Positions 43,805-53,129 are shown, counted from the first letter of the stretch. The stretch: 64,000 bases of DNA from Mesorhizobium sp. M9A.F.Ca.ET.002.03.1.2 (GCF_003952365.1 NZ_CP034443.1:5449001-5513000), one strand, 5' to 3'. Notes: generated by a model not told the origin, from the letters alone. Program-made: numbers and translations.

Positions 43805-44051
43805 TGATGGCTGCACTCACCCTCGCCGCGAAGTAACTTTCCGGCCGGCTCGATTACCTCGCTGTTGCTTGCGGCGGCCTATTACCGCTTCGACCGCTGG
43901 CGCACCACGCACAGGACAGGCCGGTTGCCGGCGTGCCGCGCCAGCGCGCGCATCTTTCGCGAGACGCCTAACGGCTGAAAGATGGCGCCCAAGCCTTCCC
44001 TCCAGCCACTTCGATCGCCTAGGATGAGCCAAGCGCAGTAGGGGAGAATCC

Positions 44052-44633
44052 ATGGGCAAAGGCAGGGTCGAAGCATTTACCGACGGCGTCTTGGCCATCG
44101 TCATCACCATCATGGTGCTGGAATTGAAGGTGCCGCATGGCGACGACCTTGCCACCCTGGCGCCGCTATGGCCCGTCTTCTTCAGCTACGTCTTGTCTTT
44201 CATCTATGTCGGCATCTACTGGAACAATCTGCACAACATGTTCCACACCGTGCAGCGGGTCGATGGATGGGTGCTGTGGGCCAATCTGCATCTGCTGTTC
44301 TGGCTGTCGCTGATGCCCGTCACCACCGCCTTCATGGGCGAGAACCATTTCGCGCCGGTGCCTGTCGCCGTCTACGGTGTCGTCCTGGCGCTTTGCGCCG
44401 CCGCCTACACCATCCTCGTCATTGCGCTGCACCGACTGCACGGCCACGAAACAACCTTTGCCCGAGCGATCGGCAGTGACCGCAAGGGAAGGATCTCGCT
44501 CGTGCTCTACATTGCCGCCGTCCTGTTGACCTTTTTCAATCACTGGATCGGCGTCGCGATCTACGTGCTGGTGGCCATGATCTGGTTCGTGCCGGATAGG
44601 CGGTTCGAGCGGTTGATCGAAAAACAGAAATAG
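44052..44633 (+). CDS. TMEM175-like potassium channel (DUF1211)
   Basis: 193 residues. The first helix FTDGVLAIVITIMVLELKVP is the family signature; six hydrophobic helices follow with WVLWANLHLLFWLSLMPVTT. One DUF1211 repeat, so functional as a tetramer. Bacterial TMEM175 proteins form potassium-permeable channels. It stands alone. Confidence 0.88.
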   Translation: MGKGRVEAFTDGVLAIVITIMVLELKVPHGDDLATLAPLWPVFFSYVLSFIYVGIYWNNLHNMFHTVQRVDGWVLWANLHLLFWLSLMPVTTAFMGENHFAPVPVAVYGVVLALCAAAYTILVIALHRLHGHETTFARAIGSDRKGRISLVLYIAAVLLTFFNHWIGVAIYVLVAMIWFVPDRRFERLIEKQK

Positions 44634-44639
44634 GCGTCG

Positions 44640-44921
44640 CTACTTCCGCATCGCCTTCAGCTTTTCGGCGACGGACGCGGCGAGATCGGCATAGCGCTCC
44701 TCCAGCTGCTCGGCCGCCTTGATCACCGAAAAATCATGGCCGAATTTCTCCAGCGCCATGCGCAGCTTCTCGACGAACTCCGCCTGTTTTTCGAGTGCCG
44801 AAAACAGCGTCTTCACCTGCGCTTCGCTGATGTCGGGATTGGCAAGCATTTGCGGCACCTCGCGGCTCATTTGGTCGCCGGTGGTGGTCTGTTCTTTCAA
44901 GATCTTGATCCAATCGGTCAA
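44640..44921 (-). CDS. Conserved hypothetical protein
   Basis: 93 residues, mostly helical and charged: TDWIKILKEQTTTGDQMSRE at the start, then MLANPDISEAQVKTLFSALE. I do not recognise the family. It ends six bases after the end of the convergent TMEM175-like gene. Confidence 0.7.
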   Translation of the reverse strand: MTDWIKILKEQTTTGDQMSREVPQMLANPDISEAQVKTLFSALEKQAEFVEKLRMALEKFGHDFSVIKAAEQLEERYADLAASVAEKLKAMRK

Positions 44922-45055
44922 TCGGCAAATCTCCTTTTACCCGCGCAACATGCGCAGTGCCTGCCCACGCGGTCAACCCGAAGGTGCCACAGCGGGCTTG
45001 CATGGGCTTCCTGCCGCGCTAAGTTCGGCGCAGCTTGAACGAGGACACTACGCCC

Positions 45056-45922
45056 ATGACCGCCGACGCCGAAATCCAGACCGCTTTGCCTGCGCTCGCC
45101 TCCGGCAATGTCGCCGTCATCACCGGCGGCGCCAGCGGCATCGGTCTTGCCGCGGCCAAGCGGCTGGCGGCAATGGGCCTGAGAATCGTGCTGGCCGACA
45201 TTGGCGGCGCGCGGCTCGATGAAGCTGGCCGCGCCGTCGCCGCGATCACCGGTGACAGCGCGGTGCTCGCTGTCGCCACCGACGTCGCGAAAGCCGACGA
45301 AGTCGACCGGTTGGCGGAGAAGGCGTTCGGCACCTTCGGCGACGTGTCGCTGCTGATGAACAATGCGGGCGTCGGCAACAATCCCGGCAAGCCCTGGGAG
45401 AACCGCGACGCCTGGAAGCGACTGCTGGATATCAATTTCTGGGGCGTCGTCCATGGCGTCGAGGCCTTCGCGCCGCGCATGCTGGCCACGGGGAGGCCGG
45501 GCCTGATCGTCAACACCGGCTCCAAGCAAGGCATCACCACGCCGCCCGGCAACCTTGCCTACAACGTTTCCAAGGCCGGCGTGAAGACCTTCACCGAAGG
45601 CCTGGCACACGCGCTGCGCAACGAGCCCGGCGCAAAGGTTGCCGCGCATCTGCTCATTCCGGGGTTTACTTTTACCGGGCTTACCGAAGGTGCGACCGAA
45701 AAGCCCGCCGGCGCCTGGACCGGCGAGCAGGTGGTTGACTTCATGCTGGCCGCGCTGGTGCATGGCGACTTCTACATCCTGTGCCCCGACAACGAGGCGA
45801 CGCGGCCCATGGACGAAAAGCGCATGGCCTGGGCGATCGGCGACATCATCGAAAACCGCCCTGCTCTGTCGCGCTGGCACCCGGACCACAAGGAGGCTTT
45901 CGCGGCGTTCATGGAAAGCTGA
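45056..45922 (+). CDS. Short-chain dehydrogenase/reductase
   Basis: 288 residues. Rossmann TGGASGIGLAAAKRL near residue 24, NNAGVGNNPG near 104 and the catalytic YNVSKAG near 162 with a Ser upstream (NTGSKQG) make an intact classical SDR. The substrate is unknown. ATG 45056 after GAGGA; a TTG at 45035 is the upstream alternative. Confidence 0.92.
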   Translation: MTADAEIQTALPALASGNVAVITGGASGIGLAAAKRLAAMGLRIVLADIGGARLDEAGRAVAAITGDSAVLAVATDVAKADEVDRLAEKAFGTFGDVSLLMNNAGVGNNPGKPWENRDAWKRLLDINFWGVVHGVEAFAPRMLATGRPGLIVNTGSKQGITTPPGNLAYNVSKAGVKTFTEGLAHALRNEPGAKVAAHLLIPGFTFTGLTEGATEKPAGAWTGEQVVDFMLAALVHGDFYILCPDNEATRPMDEKRMAWAIGDIIENRPALSRWHPDHKEAFAAFMES

Positions 45923-45925
45923 CGC

Positions 45926-46369
45926 TCAAGCTGCGCGCGTCTTCGAGCCGCGTTTTTGCGCCGCGGCTTTCTTGACGGCATTCTCCGCGATCTTCCGGTC
46001 ATGGCGCTTCGCCGCTTCTTCGCACTTGGCGCGAATCTCCTCGACCTCGGATTCGGTCAGGTGCTCGATGCCGATAAAGGTGTCTTTGGCTTTGCCGACC
46101 CGGATCAATTCGTCGAGTTTCGTCTGGATCGCCGCGCCATCACGGTTCTGGGTGTTCTGGATGAGAAACACCATCAGGAAGGTGACGATCGTGGTGCCGG
46201 TGTTGATGATGAGCTGCCAGGTGTCCGAAAAGCCGAAAATCGGCCCGCTCATCGCCCAGGCCGCAATGATCAGGCAGCAGATGGCAAATGTCGACGGCAG
46301 ACCGGCGAGATGGGCGACGTAGTTGGCGATCTTCGTGAAACGCTTTTCGATCATGGCAGGGAGAAACAT
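45926..46369 (-). CDS. Low-affinity iron permease family protein (Fet4-like)
   Basis: 147 residues. Two transmembrane helices: FAICCLIIAAWAMSGPIFGF and LIINTGTTIVTFLMVFLIQN, the latter followed by the conserved NTQNRDGAAIQTKLDELIR; this is the bacterial Fet4-like family, whose role in iron transport is mostly assigned by similarity to the yeast protein. Basic C-terminal tail. It converges with the SDR gene. Confidence 0.88.
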   Translation of the reverse strand: MFLPAMIEKRFTKIANYVAHLAGLPSTFAICCLIIAAWAMSGPIFGFSDTWQLIINTGTTIVTFLMVFLIQNTQNRDGAAIQTKLDELIRVGKAKDTFIGIEHLTESEVEEIRAKCEEAAKRHDRKIAENAVKKAAAQKRGSKTRAA

Positions 46370-46440
46370 CCGGCGACCGCTCCGGGTTCCCTGAATGGAC
46401 GGATTTCACCGTCACAGACGTGCACGCGGCCGCAAAAAAA

Positions 46441-47082
46441 TCAGGGACTGTCGTTTTCCCAGCGATCGAGAAAGGCCTTGATCGGCATCGCCTGCATGTC
46501 GGGGATGGCCCTGGCCAGTTTTTCGACCGGCCAGTCCCACCAGGCAAGATGTTCGATTCGCGCGGCGACATCCGCGGCGAAACGCTGCCGCAGCGGGCTG
46601 GCCGGAACGCCGGCAACGATGGCATAGGGCGGCACGTCGCGCGTCACCACAGCATTGGCGCCGACGATCGCGCCATTGCCGATGCTCACATCAGGCATGA
46701 TCACCGCGCCATGGCCGATCCAGACATCGTGGCCAATGCTGACGGTTTGCGCCCGCCGCCGCTCCCGGAACGCCGCGTCGACGCCCAGCCAGCGAAAATA
46801 CTCGTTCGGCCGGTAGCTGACCTTGTGCTGGGTCAGCCGTTCGACCGGATGCTCCAGTGCGTTGATGCGGCTGTTGGCGGCGATCGAACAGAACTTGCCT
46901 GTTGTCGTGTAGATCGCCTCGGCATGACGCTCGAAATAGGAGAAGTCGCCGACCGATACCTCGCGCAGGATGACCCGCTCGCCGATCGAGGCGTAGCGCC
47001 CAAGTTTGCACGCCTTCAATTCCGCGGTCGGATGAATGCGCGGTTCGGAATCTTTGGCGACAAGATTTTCAGGACGATCCAT
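46441..47082 (-). CDS. Hexapeptide-repeat acetyltransferase (XAT type)
   Basis: 213 residues. Left-handed beta-helix repeats (KLGRYASIGERVILREVSVG, TTTGKFCSIAANSRINALEH, VSIGHDVWIGHGAVIMPDVS) and the catalytic His in HDVWIGHG. Most similar by eye to the phosphonate-metabolism-associated acyltransferase/chloramphenicol acetyltransferase-like group, but no phn genes are near, so the acceptor is unknown. Follows creA across a double hairpin. Confidence 0.85.
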   Translation of the reverse strand: MDRPENLVAKDSEPRIHPTAELKACKLGRYASIGERVILREVSVGDFSYFERHAEAIYTTTGKFCSIAANSRINALEHPVERLTQHKVSYRPNEYFRWLGVDAAFRERRRAQTVSIGHDVWIGHGAVIMPDVSIGNGAIVGANAVVTRDVPPYAIVAGVPASPLRQRFAADVAARIEHLAWWDWPVEKLARAIPDMQAMPIKAFLDRWENDSP

Positions 47083-47103
47083 GCCGGCGGCTTTACTCCC
47101 GCG

Positions 47104-47168
47104 CAATTGCTCCCGCAAGGTGGGAGCAATTGTCGCGTCGCCGATTGGTCCCGCAAGCGGGACCGATC
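47104..47168. terminator. Double hairpin between creA and the acetyltransferase gene
   Basis: Two inverted repeats in tandem: an 11-bp perfect stem CAATTGCTCCC/GGGAGCAATTG (47104-47132) and a 12-bp stem GATTGGTCCCGC/GCGGGACCGATC with two G-U-type mismatches (47143-47168). No clear U-run, so a factor-dependent terminator, an RNA stabiliser or a regulatory leader are all possible. Confidence 0.6.
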
Positions 47169-47190
47169 GTCGGTCAGCTGTTGCCAGAGC

Positions 47191-47694
47191 TTATTTCGGC
47201 TGGCCGTTGGTCCACACCACGTTCTGGCCGTAGAGCGGTACGGTGGTGACCGACATTTTCGCCGAACCGTCCTGCACCTGGCGCGAATGCGACAGATAGA
47301 TCAGGGTCTCATTGGCTTTGTCGTAGATACGGTTCACCACCTGCTTCTTCCAGATCAGGCTGATGCCTTGCTTGAACACCTCCTCGCCGGCCTCGCTCAT
47401 GTCGATGTCGCCGATGGTGATCGGCCCGGTCTGGCGGCAGGAGATCGAGGAATCGGACGGATCCTCGAACCAGTTGCCCTTCTGCAGGCGGTCGATCACG
47501 CCACGGTCGAAATAGGAGACGTGACAGGTCACGCCTTCGACCTTGGGGTCCTTGATCGCCTCGACGATGATGTCGTTGCCGAGCCAGTCGACGCCGACCT
47601 TGCCGACCTCCTGGGCGACAGCCGCACCAGCACCGACGACAAGGCATGCGGCCAATGCGCTGCCGATCAGTTTTCGCCCAATCAGTCTTTGCAA
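47191..47694 (-). CDS. creA: CreA family periplasmic protein
   Basis: 167 residues. Signal peptide (MQRLIGRKLIGSALAACLVV to AVAQ near residue 28) and the CreA fold: GVDWLGNDIIVEAIKDPKVE, VTCHVSYFDRG and SISCRQTGPITIGDIDMSE. Function is unknown; homologues are widespread in proteobacteria. It precedes the acetyltransferase on the same strand. Confidence 0.9.
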   Translation of the reverse strand: MQRLIGRKLIGSALAACLVVGAGAAVAQEVGKVGVDWLGNDIIVEAIKDPKVEGVTCHVSYFDRGVIDRLQKGNWFEDPSDSSISCRQTGPITIGDIDMSEAGEEVFKQGISLIWKKQVVNRIYDKANETLIYLSHSRQVQDGSAKMSVTTVPLYGQNVVWTNGQPK

Positions 47695-47901
47695 GGGAAG
47701 CCTCCTCCTGCGGTTCGAGTTTTGCCGACCTCAGGTGGGGCGATCGGCAGCGCTTTGCAAGCAGATCACCTTTTGACCGGAATGCCGGTTGCGGCAACGC
47801 GACATCTTTGCGTGCACGAGGTCAACCCGTTAAGAGTGTTCGCCGAACAGGCTCCATGGCGCTGATATAGTGCCAGCGAAAATCACGACGGACACCAATC
47901 G

Positions 47902-48480
47902 ATGATGCGTTCAATACTGGTCGGCATTCTCGTCCTGATGGCGGCAGGCATCGGCTGGCTCACCTTCGACTGGTACCGCGGGCATTATGGCGGCGAGCCG
48001 TTCGGCGCGCCGTTCACGCTGGTCGACCAGAAGGGCACTCCGGTCACCGAGGCCGCGTTTCGCGGCCAGCCCAGCGTCGTCTTCTTCGGCTTCACCCATT
48101 GCCCTGAGGTCTGCCCGACCACGCTGTTCGAACTGGCCGGCTGGCTGAAGACGATGGGGGACGACGGCAAGAACCTACGCGCCTATTTCGTCTCGGTCGA
48201 CCCGGAGCGCGACACGCCCGAAGTCATGAACGCCTATATCAGTAATTTCTCCGACCGCATCCTCGGCATCACCGGCGACCCGGACAAGGTCCACGCCATG
48301 GCCAAATCCTTCGGCATCTACTCGAAGAAGGTCGATACGGGCGACGGCGACTACACGATGGACCACACCGCTTCGGTGCTGCTGCTCAACGCCAGCGGCG
48401 ACTTCGCCGGCACCATCGCCTATGGCGAAAGCCCGGACACCGCCATCGCCAAGCTGAAGCGGCTGGCGGCGGAAGGTTAG
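47902..48480 (+). CDS. SCO family protein
   Basis: 192 residues with an N-terminal membrane helix (5-25) and a thioredoxin-like domain. CPEVC near residue 71 is the copper-binding CxxxC and DHTASVLLL holds the conserved His. SCO proteins deliver copper or reduce thiols for cytochrome c oxidase CuA assembly; no oxidase genes are adjacent. Its stop codon adjoins a dispersed repeat. Confidence 0.92.
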   Translation: MMRSILVGILVLMAAGIGWLTFDWYRGHYGGEPFGAPFTLVDQKGTPVTEAAFRGQPSVVFFGFTHCPEVCPTTLFELAGWLKTMGDDGKNLRAYFVSVDPERDTPEVMNAYISNFSDRILGITGDPDKVHAMAKSFGIYSKKVDTGDGDYTMDHTASVLLLNASGDFAGTIAYGESPDTAIAKLKRLAAEG

Positions 48481-48556
48481 TGCATGATCCCGAACCGAAG
48501 GACCGCGTCAGCGAAAAGTGGGAACCGGTTTTCGGATAGATCATGCTCAAACAAGA
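48481..48556. repeat. Dispersed rhizobial repeat copy
   Basis: Same blocks as at 22023: GATCCCGAACCGAA, CCGCGTCAGCGAAAAGTGGG, CGGTTTTCGGATA, GATCATGCTCAAACAAGA. Starts right after the SCO stop and reaches the upstream open frame of prmA, which makes the ATG at 48543 unlikely as the real start. Confidence 0.8.
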
Positions 48557-48569
48557 CCATCTTTCGATG

Positions 48570-49439
48570 ACCCAGACGCGGCTTTATTTCACCACTGGAA
48601 AGATCGAGGCCGACCGTATCTTTGCGGCGTTCGACGCGGCCTTCGAGGATGAAGGCCTGCCGTTTGCCGTGCTCGAAGTCGACGAGGATCGCGACATCCA
48701 CGAAGTGTCGCTCTATGCCGACGGCGATGTCGATGCCGTCGAGGCGCGCGTGAAGGACATTCTCGCCGGGCTTGACTTGTTAAGGCCGATCACGCGGGAG
48801 GCCCTGCCTGATATCGACTGGGTGACGCGTTCGCTGGAGGGGCTGAAGCCGGTGCGCGCCGGCCGTTTCTTCGTTCACGGCGCGCATGACCGCAGGAAGC
48901 GCCACAGCGGCGAACTGGCTATCGAAATCGAAGCGGGCCTCGCCTTCGGCACCGGCCATCACGGCACCACCGCCGGCTGCCTTGAAATGCTGGAACAGGT
49001 CGTGCGACGCGAGCGCCCGCGCAACGCGCTCGACCTCGGCACCGGCAGCGCGGTGCTGGCCATTGCGCTGGCCAAGCTCGCGCATATCCCGGTGCTGGCG
49101 ACCGATATCGATCCGGTCGCCGTAAAGGTCGCCGCCGCCAATGCGCGGCTCAACCACGTCAAGGCGTTCGTCGAAACGGTGACGGCGCCGGGCTTCCACA
49201 ATCCGATCTTTGCCGCGCGCGGCCCTTTCGACCTCATCGTCGCCAACATACTGGCGCGGCCGCTGATGCGGCTGGCACCCGAAATGGCCAGGCATACCGA
49301 CTTGGGCGGCTCGATCGTGCTGTCAGGCATTCTCGACCGGCAGCGCGACGCGGTGGTCTCGGCCTATGTCGGCCAGCAGTTCCGCCATATCAGGACTTTG
49401 CATCGCGAGGGCTGGGTGACGATCCACCTCAAGCGGTGA
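48570..49439 (+). CDS. prmA: Ribosomal protein L11 methyltransferase
   Basis: 289 residues. N-terminal PrmA substrate domain ([20 protein letters not shown]), then a SAM methyltransferase domain with [20 protein letters not shown] near residue 153, and [13 protein letters not shown], where NxL motif residues contact the target. Trimethylates L11. The longer start at 48543 lies in the repeat; ATG 48570 gives the usual length. Confidence 0.93.
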   Translation, partial: TQTRLYFTTGKIEADRIFAAFDAAFEDEGLPFAVLEVDEDRDIHEVSLYADGDVDAVEARVKDILAGLDLLRPITREALPDIDWVTRSLEGLKPVRAGRFFVHGAHDRRKRHSGELAIEIEAGLAFGTGHHGTTAGCLEMLEQVVRRERPRNALDLGTGSAVLAIALAKLAHIPVLATDIDPVAVKVAAANARLNHVKAFVETVTAPGFHNPIFAARGPFDLIVANILARPLMRLAPEMARHTDLGGSIVLSGILDRQRDAVVSAYVGQQFRHIRTLHREGWVTIHLKR

Positions 49440-49474
49440 GGCGCAGCGCCTCCAAACGCAAGCCGCAACTTCGC

Positions 49475-49660
49475 TCAGAAGTAGGGCGACCTTGCCGTCT
49501 TCTTCAGTTCTTCGCGATCGTAGCCGTGCGCTTTCAACGTTTTGTCGTCAAAGCCAAGCAGAACGCCGCTCACATATCGGCTCGCTTCGCGCTGGCGCGC
49601 TTCGATGAGAGCGTTCATGGCGCTTCTGAAAAATCCGCGTCTGGCTGAAATCGTGGACAT
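49475..49660 (-). CDS. Small DUF1127-like protein
   Basis: 61 residues: TISARRGFFRSAMNALIEAR then YVSGVLLGFDDKTLKAHGYD, resembling the short arginine-rich DUF1127 proteins common in rhizobia, some of which act in phosphate and stress control. AAGGAG precedes the ATG at 49660. It converges with prmA. Confidence 0.7.
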   Translation of the reverse strand: MSTISARRGFFRSAMNALIEARQREASRYVSGVLLGFDDKTLKAHGYDREELKKTARSPYF

Positions 49661-49906
49661 GATGGTCTCCTTTGCAGGGCAATAAGACTCGTTCCTCCAC
49701 AGCAAAAAGGTAGGCTCTGCCGACCTGTTTGAAAATCGCTGATTCTGCATGGCGTCCATGCGCAAAAGCGGTGCCGCTGAACCGCGTTCAGCCGGCGCCG
49801 CACATCCCTTGGCATAAAAACCGCAGCGCTTTGATTTGCGCGTGATCCTTTCCAAAAATCGGACTCATGCGCTACGGTCAAACCAGCATCCGAGGAGAGG
49901 CCCGTC

Positions 49907-51751
49907 ATGTTCCAGACCTTTGATTCCGCCGGCGACCCCGCCGTCGGCAAGCCGCGTGTGGCGCTGCTGCGCCAATGGCTGGCGGCCAACGGGCTGGATG
50001 GCTTCATCGTGCCTCGTGCCGACGAGCATCAGGGCGAATATGTCGCAGACCGCTCGGCACGGCTGAAATGGCTGACCGGCTTCAGCGGCTCGGCCGGCGT
50101 CGCCATCGTGCTTGGCGAGCGCGCCTTTATGTTCGTTGACGGCCGCTACACGCTGCAGGTGCGCCAGGAGGTCGATCTCGACATCTTTTCGATCGAAAGC
50201 CTGGTCGACAATCCGCCCGCCGCCTGGATCAAGGACAATCTCGGCAAGGGCGTGCGGCTTGGTTTCGATCCCTGGCTGCAGACGATCGGCGACGTCAAGG
50301 CACTGAAAGCTTCGGCCGAAAAGTCGGGGGCGACATTGGTGCCGCTCGAGAAGAATCCGATCGACGCCATCTGGGAGGACCAGCCCGAACCGCCGCTGGC
50401 GCCGGTCGAGCTCCATCCGATCGCCTTTGCCGGCGAACTGGCCAAGGACAAGCTGGCGCGGCTGGCGTCGGCCATCGGCAAGGACGGCGCCACCCATGCC
50501 GTGCTGACCGACCCGTCCTCCATCGCCTGGGCCTTCGACATCCGGGGCGGCGACGTGCCGCATACGCCGCTGGCGCTCGGCTTCGCTGTACTCGCCGCCG
50601 ACGGATCGCACCTCCTTTTCATGGATCAGCGCAAGTTCTCGCGCACCGTCGCGGCCTATCTGACGCAGCTCGCCGAATTGCATGAGCCCGGTGAATTCGA
50701 AGCGGCCGTTGTCGCGCTGGCCAAGGGCGGCGCTAGAATAGCGCTTGACCCGGTGCTGGCGGCCGAAAAACTCCGGATGCTGGTCGAGGATAATGGCGGC
50801 ACCGTCATTTCAGCACCCGACCCTGCCCGCATTCCACGCGCAACGAAAAACCTGGCCGAGATCAACGGCGCCCGCGCCGCGCATCGCCGCGACGGCGCCG
50901 CCGTGGCCAGTCTGCTCTGCTGGCTCGATCGCCAGAAACCCGGCAAGCTCGACGAAATCGCGGTCGTCACCAAGCTCGAGGAGTGCCGCCGCAGCACCGG
51001 CGAGGAAACGCAGATGCCGCTGCGCGACGTGTCTTTCGACACCATCTCGGGCGCTGGCCCGAACGGCGCCATCATGCACTACCGCGTCTCTCGCGCCACC
51101 AGCCGAAAACTGGGGGATGGCGAGCTGTTCCTGCTCGATTCCGGCGGACAGTACCAGGACGGCACCACCGACATCACCCGTACGGTGCCGATCGGCAAGC
51201 CGACCGAGGAAATGCGCGAACGTTTTACCCTCGTGCTGAAAGGCATGATCGGCATTTCGACGCTGCGCTTCCCCGCAGGCACGCGCGGCTCCGAAATCGA
51301 TGCAGTGGCGCGCCTCGCTCTGTGGAGACACGGCTGCGATTTCGCCCATGGCACCGGCCACGGCGTCGGCTCCTATCTGGCCGTGCACGAAGGCCCGCAG
51401 CGCATCGCCAGGACCGGCACCGAAAAGCTGCTCGCCGGCATGATCGTCTCCAACGAGCCGGGCTACTACAAGGAAGGCTCCTATGGCATCCGCATCGAGA
51501 ACCTCATCCTGGTGACACCGGCTGAGCCGATCGAGGGCGGCGACATCGCCATGCATGGCTTCGAGACGCTGACGCTGGCGCCGATCGACACCAGGCTGGT
51601 GCGATCCGACCTTTTGACGCGCGACGAACTGCACTGGCTCGACCAATACCACGCACGCGTGCTGGCCGAGATCGGACCGATGCTCGACGGCGAGACGCTG
51701 GCCTGGCTGGAAAAGGCAACCGCACCGCTGCCGCACGACCTCAAGCAGTAG
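49907..51751 (+). CDS. pepP: Aminopeptidase P family metallopeptidase (M24B)
   Basis: 614 residues. Two creatinase N-like domains precede the M24 pita-bread domain (about 310-540): metal ligands Asp in DSGGQYQDGTTDITRT, His in HGTGHGVGSY and Glu in SNEPGYYKEGSYGIRIEN. Removes N-terminal residues before proline. Length fits the large XPNPEP1-like group. The stop is followed by a terminator and palindromic element. Confidence 0.94.
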   Translation: MFQTFDSAGDPAVGKPRVALLRQWLAANGLDGFIVPRADEHQGEYVADRSARLKWLTGFSGSAGVAIVLGERAFMFVDGRYTLQVRQEVDLDIFSIESLVDNPPAAWIKDNLGKGVRLGFDPWLQTIGDVKALKASAEKSGATLVPLEKNPIDAIWEDQPEPPLAPVELHPIAFAGELAKDKLARLASAIGKDGATHAVLTDPSSIAWAFDIRGGDVPHTPLALGFAVLAADGSHLLFMDQRKFSRTVAAYLTQLAELHEPGEFEAAVVALAKGGARIALDPVLAAEKLRMLVEDNGGTVISAPDPARIPRATKNLAEINGARAAHRRDGAAVASLLCWLDRQKPGKLDEIAVVTKLEECRRSTGEETQMPLRDVSFDTISGAGPNGAIMHYRVSRATSRKLGDGELFLLDSGGQYQDGTTDITRTVPIGKPTEEMRERFTLVLKGMIGISTLRFPAGTRGSEIDAVARLALWRHGCDFAHGTGHGVGSYLAVHEGPQRIARTGTEKLLAGMIVSNEPGYYKEGSYGIRIENLILVTPAEPIEGGDIAMHGFETLTLAPIDTRLVRSDLLTRDELHWLDQYHARVLAEIGPMLDGETLAWLEKATAPLPHDLKQ

Positions 51752-51785
51752 CGGCGGTGGCAGCCTTCGTTGAGGTTGGGAGGCA

Positions 51786-51806
51786 CAAAAAACCCGCCTC
51801 GGCGGG
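51786..51806 (-). terminator. Rho-independent terminator of the azlCD side
   Basis: CCCGCC/GGCGGG stem; on the minus strand it is followed by six T. It probably ends the AzlCD transcript that runs through the palindromic element. Confidence 0.7.
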
Positions 51807-51910
51807 CAGGTCGTTGGCGCAACTCATCATTGTGAATAAATTCCTAGCATAACTGCCCTCACATGTCAAGTTGAAACTACCCGTGGTTGCCGGACAATCG
51901 CTTCAGGTTT

Positions 51911-52090
51911 GCGCTGCCCCTCATTGCCCTGCCGGGCATTTCTCCCCGTATAGTGACGGCGAGAAAGACGCCTTCGCGAACGATTTCGCCAATCTCCAGC
52001 GTTGCAGAAAGGGTGCCAAGGCCGCGGCCAGCCCCTTCTCCCCGTCACCATACGGGAGAAGGTGCCGGCAGGCGGATGAGGGGCGGCGCC
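51911..52090. repeat. Third palindromic element, before azlD
   Basis: Arms 51911-51966 and 52034-52090 are inverted copies with few mismatches (GCCCCTCAT, CTGCCGG, CTCCC, GTGACGG) and a 67-bp centre. Different arm sequence from the elements at 35426 and 37381 but the same overall build. Non-coding. Confidence 0.85.
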
Positions 52091-52107
52091 ACCAAGGCAA
52101 GAGTTGG

Positions 52108-52404
52108 TTACCCGACAAACTGCCGCGCAAGGATCAGCACGGCCGCACCTGCCAAAAACATCGCCATAAGCCCGCCGCGCAGCGAGACCAGCCCGGCAAC
52201 GATCAATGCCACCCATTCCGCCGGTCCGGTGCCAAGTGCCGCCGGCGCTACCAGCGTGGTCAGCACCGCGGCCGGCACGGCGTTCAACCCGGCCTCGACG
52301 CGCGGATGGATGTTTTCGAAGCGCGAGATCACCAGATGCCCGCCGATGCGGGTCAGATAGGTCGCGATCGCACCGGCGACGATGATCCACAAGGTCGTGC
52401 TCAT
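52108..52404 (-). CDS. azlD: AzlD family branched-chain amino acid export subunit
   Basis: 98 residues, three or four transmembrane helices: ATYLTRIGGHLVISRF then AVPAAVLTTLVAPAALG and LVSLRGGLMAMFLAGAAVLI. Small partner of AzlC; together they export branched-chain amino acids. ATG overlaps the azlC stop by 4 bp. Confidence 0.9.
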   Translation of the reverse strand: MSTTLWIIVAGAIATYLTRIGGHLVISRFENIHPRVEAGLNAVPAAVLTTLVAPAALGTGPAEWVALIVAGLVSLRGGLMAMFLAGAAVLILARQFVG

Positions 52405-53129
52405 CGCCGGGCCTCCACGCCGCTGTGGTGCGGCGGCAGGATGACCGCGAGCAGCACGCCGGCCACGGCGCCAATGGAGACGTGCCAGGGCGAGCCCACC
52501 GTTTTATAGGCGAGGATCGAGGCAGCGGCGCTGGCGACGACCACCGGCAGCCACAGCGGCCGTCTGCGAAAGCTCATGACCAGTCCGAGAAAGTAGATCG
52601 GCAGCAAAAAGTCGATGCCCAGCGCATGTGCATCGGGAATGAGCTTGCCGAACACCGCGCCGAGCGCGCTTTCGGTCACCCAGAACACATAGACCGGCAG
52701 GGCAAGCCCCATATACCAGGCGAAGCCGACCGTCTCGCCGGCCTCCGCCTTGCGTTCGGCCACCGCGAACTGCGGATCGGTAAGCACGAAATAGCCTACC
52801 GCTTGCTGGACCAGCGGCCAGTGCGCGATGCGCCGGCCGATACCGGCGGAATAAAGCACATGGCGGAAATTCACGGCGAAGATCGACAGCACGATCAGCC
52901 ACGGCGCGACATGCTGGCCGAACAATTCGATGCCGACCATCTGGCTGGCGCCGCCGTAGACCATGGCGCTCATCAGGATGGCTTCGAGCACCGAAAAACC
53001 GTTGTCGACGGCAAGCGCCCCGAACAGCAGCCCGAACGGCGCCGCCGCCACCACGATGGGCATCGAGAGCCGCACGCCTTGCCAGAAATCGCTTTTCGCG
53101 CGGTTTTCGGAGATTGCTTCCGCCGACAT
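52401..53129 (-). CDS. azlC: AzlC family branched-chain amino acid exporter subunit
   Basis: 242 residues. Starts FWQGVRLSMPIVVAAAPFGL; then AILMSAMVYGGASQMVGIEL and HVLYSAGIGRRI typical of AzlC. Five or more helices. ATG 53129 after AAGGAG; a longer frame upstream is not AzlC-like. Confidence 0.92.
   Translation of the reverse strand: MSAEAISENRAKSDFWQGVRLSMPIVVAAAPFGLLFGALAVDNGFSVLEAILMSAMVYGGASQMVGIELFGQHVAPWLIVLSIFAVNFRHVLYSAGIGRRIAHWPLVQQAVGYFVLTDPQFAVAERKAEAGETVGFAWYMGLALPVYVFWVTESALGAVFGKLIPDAHALGIDFLLPIYFLGLVMSFRRRPLWLPVVVASAAASILAYKTVGSPWHVSIGAVAGVLLAVILPPHHSGVEARR

Noticed and set aside
43805..44051. Gap between LacI and TMEM175-like genes
   Set aside because: No gene, RNA or repeat seen; short minus-strand frames here have shadow composition.
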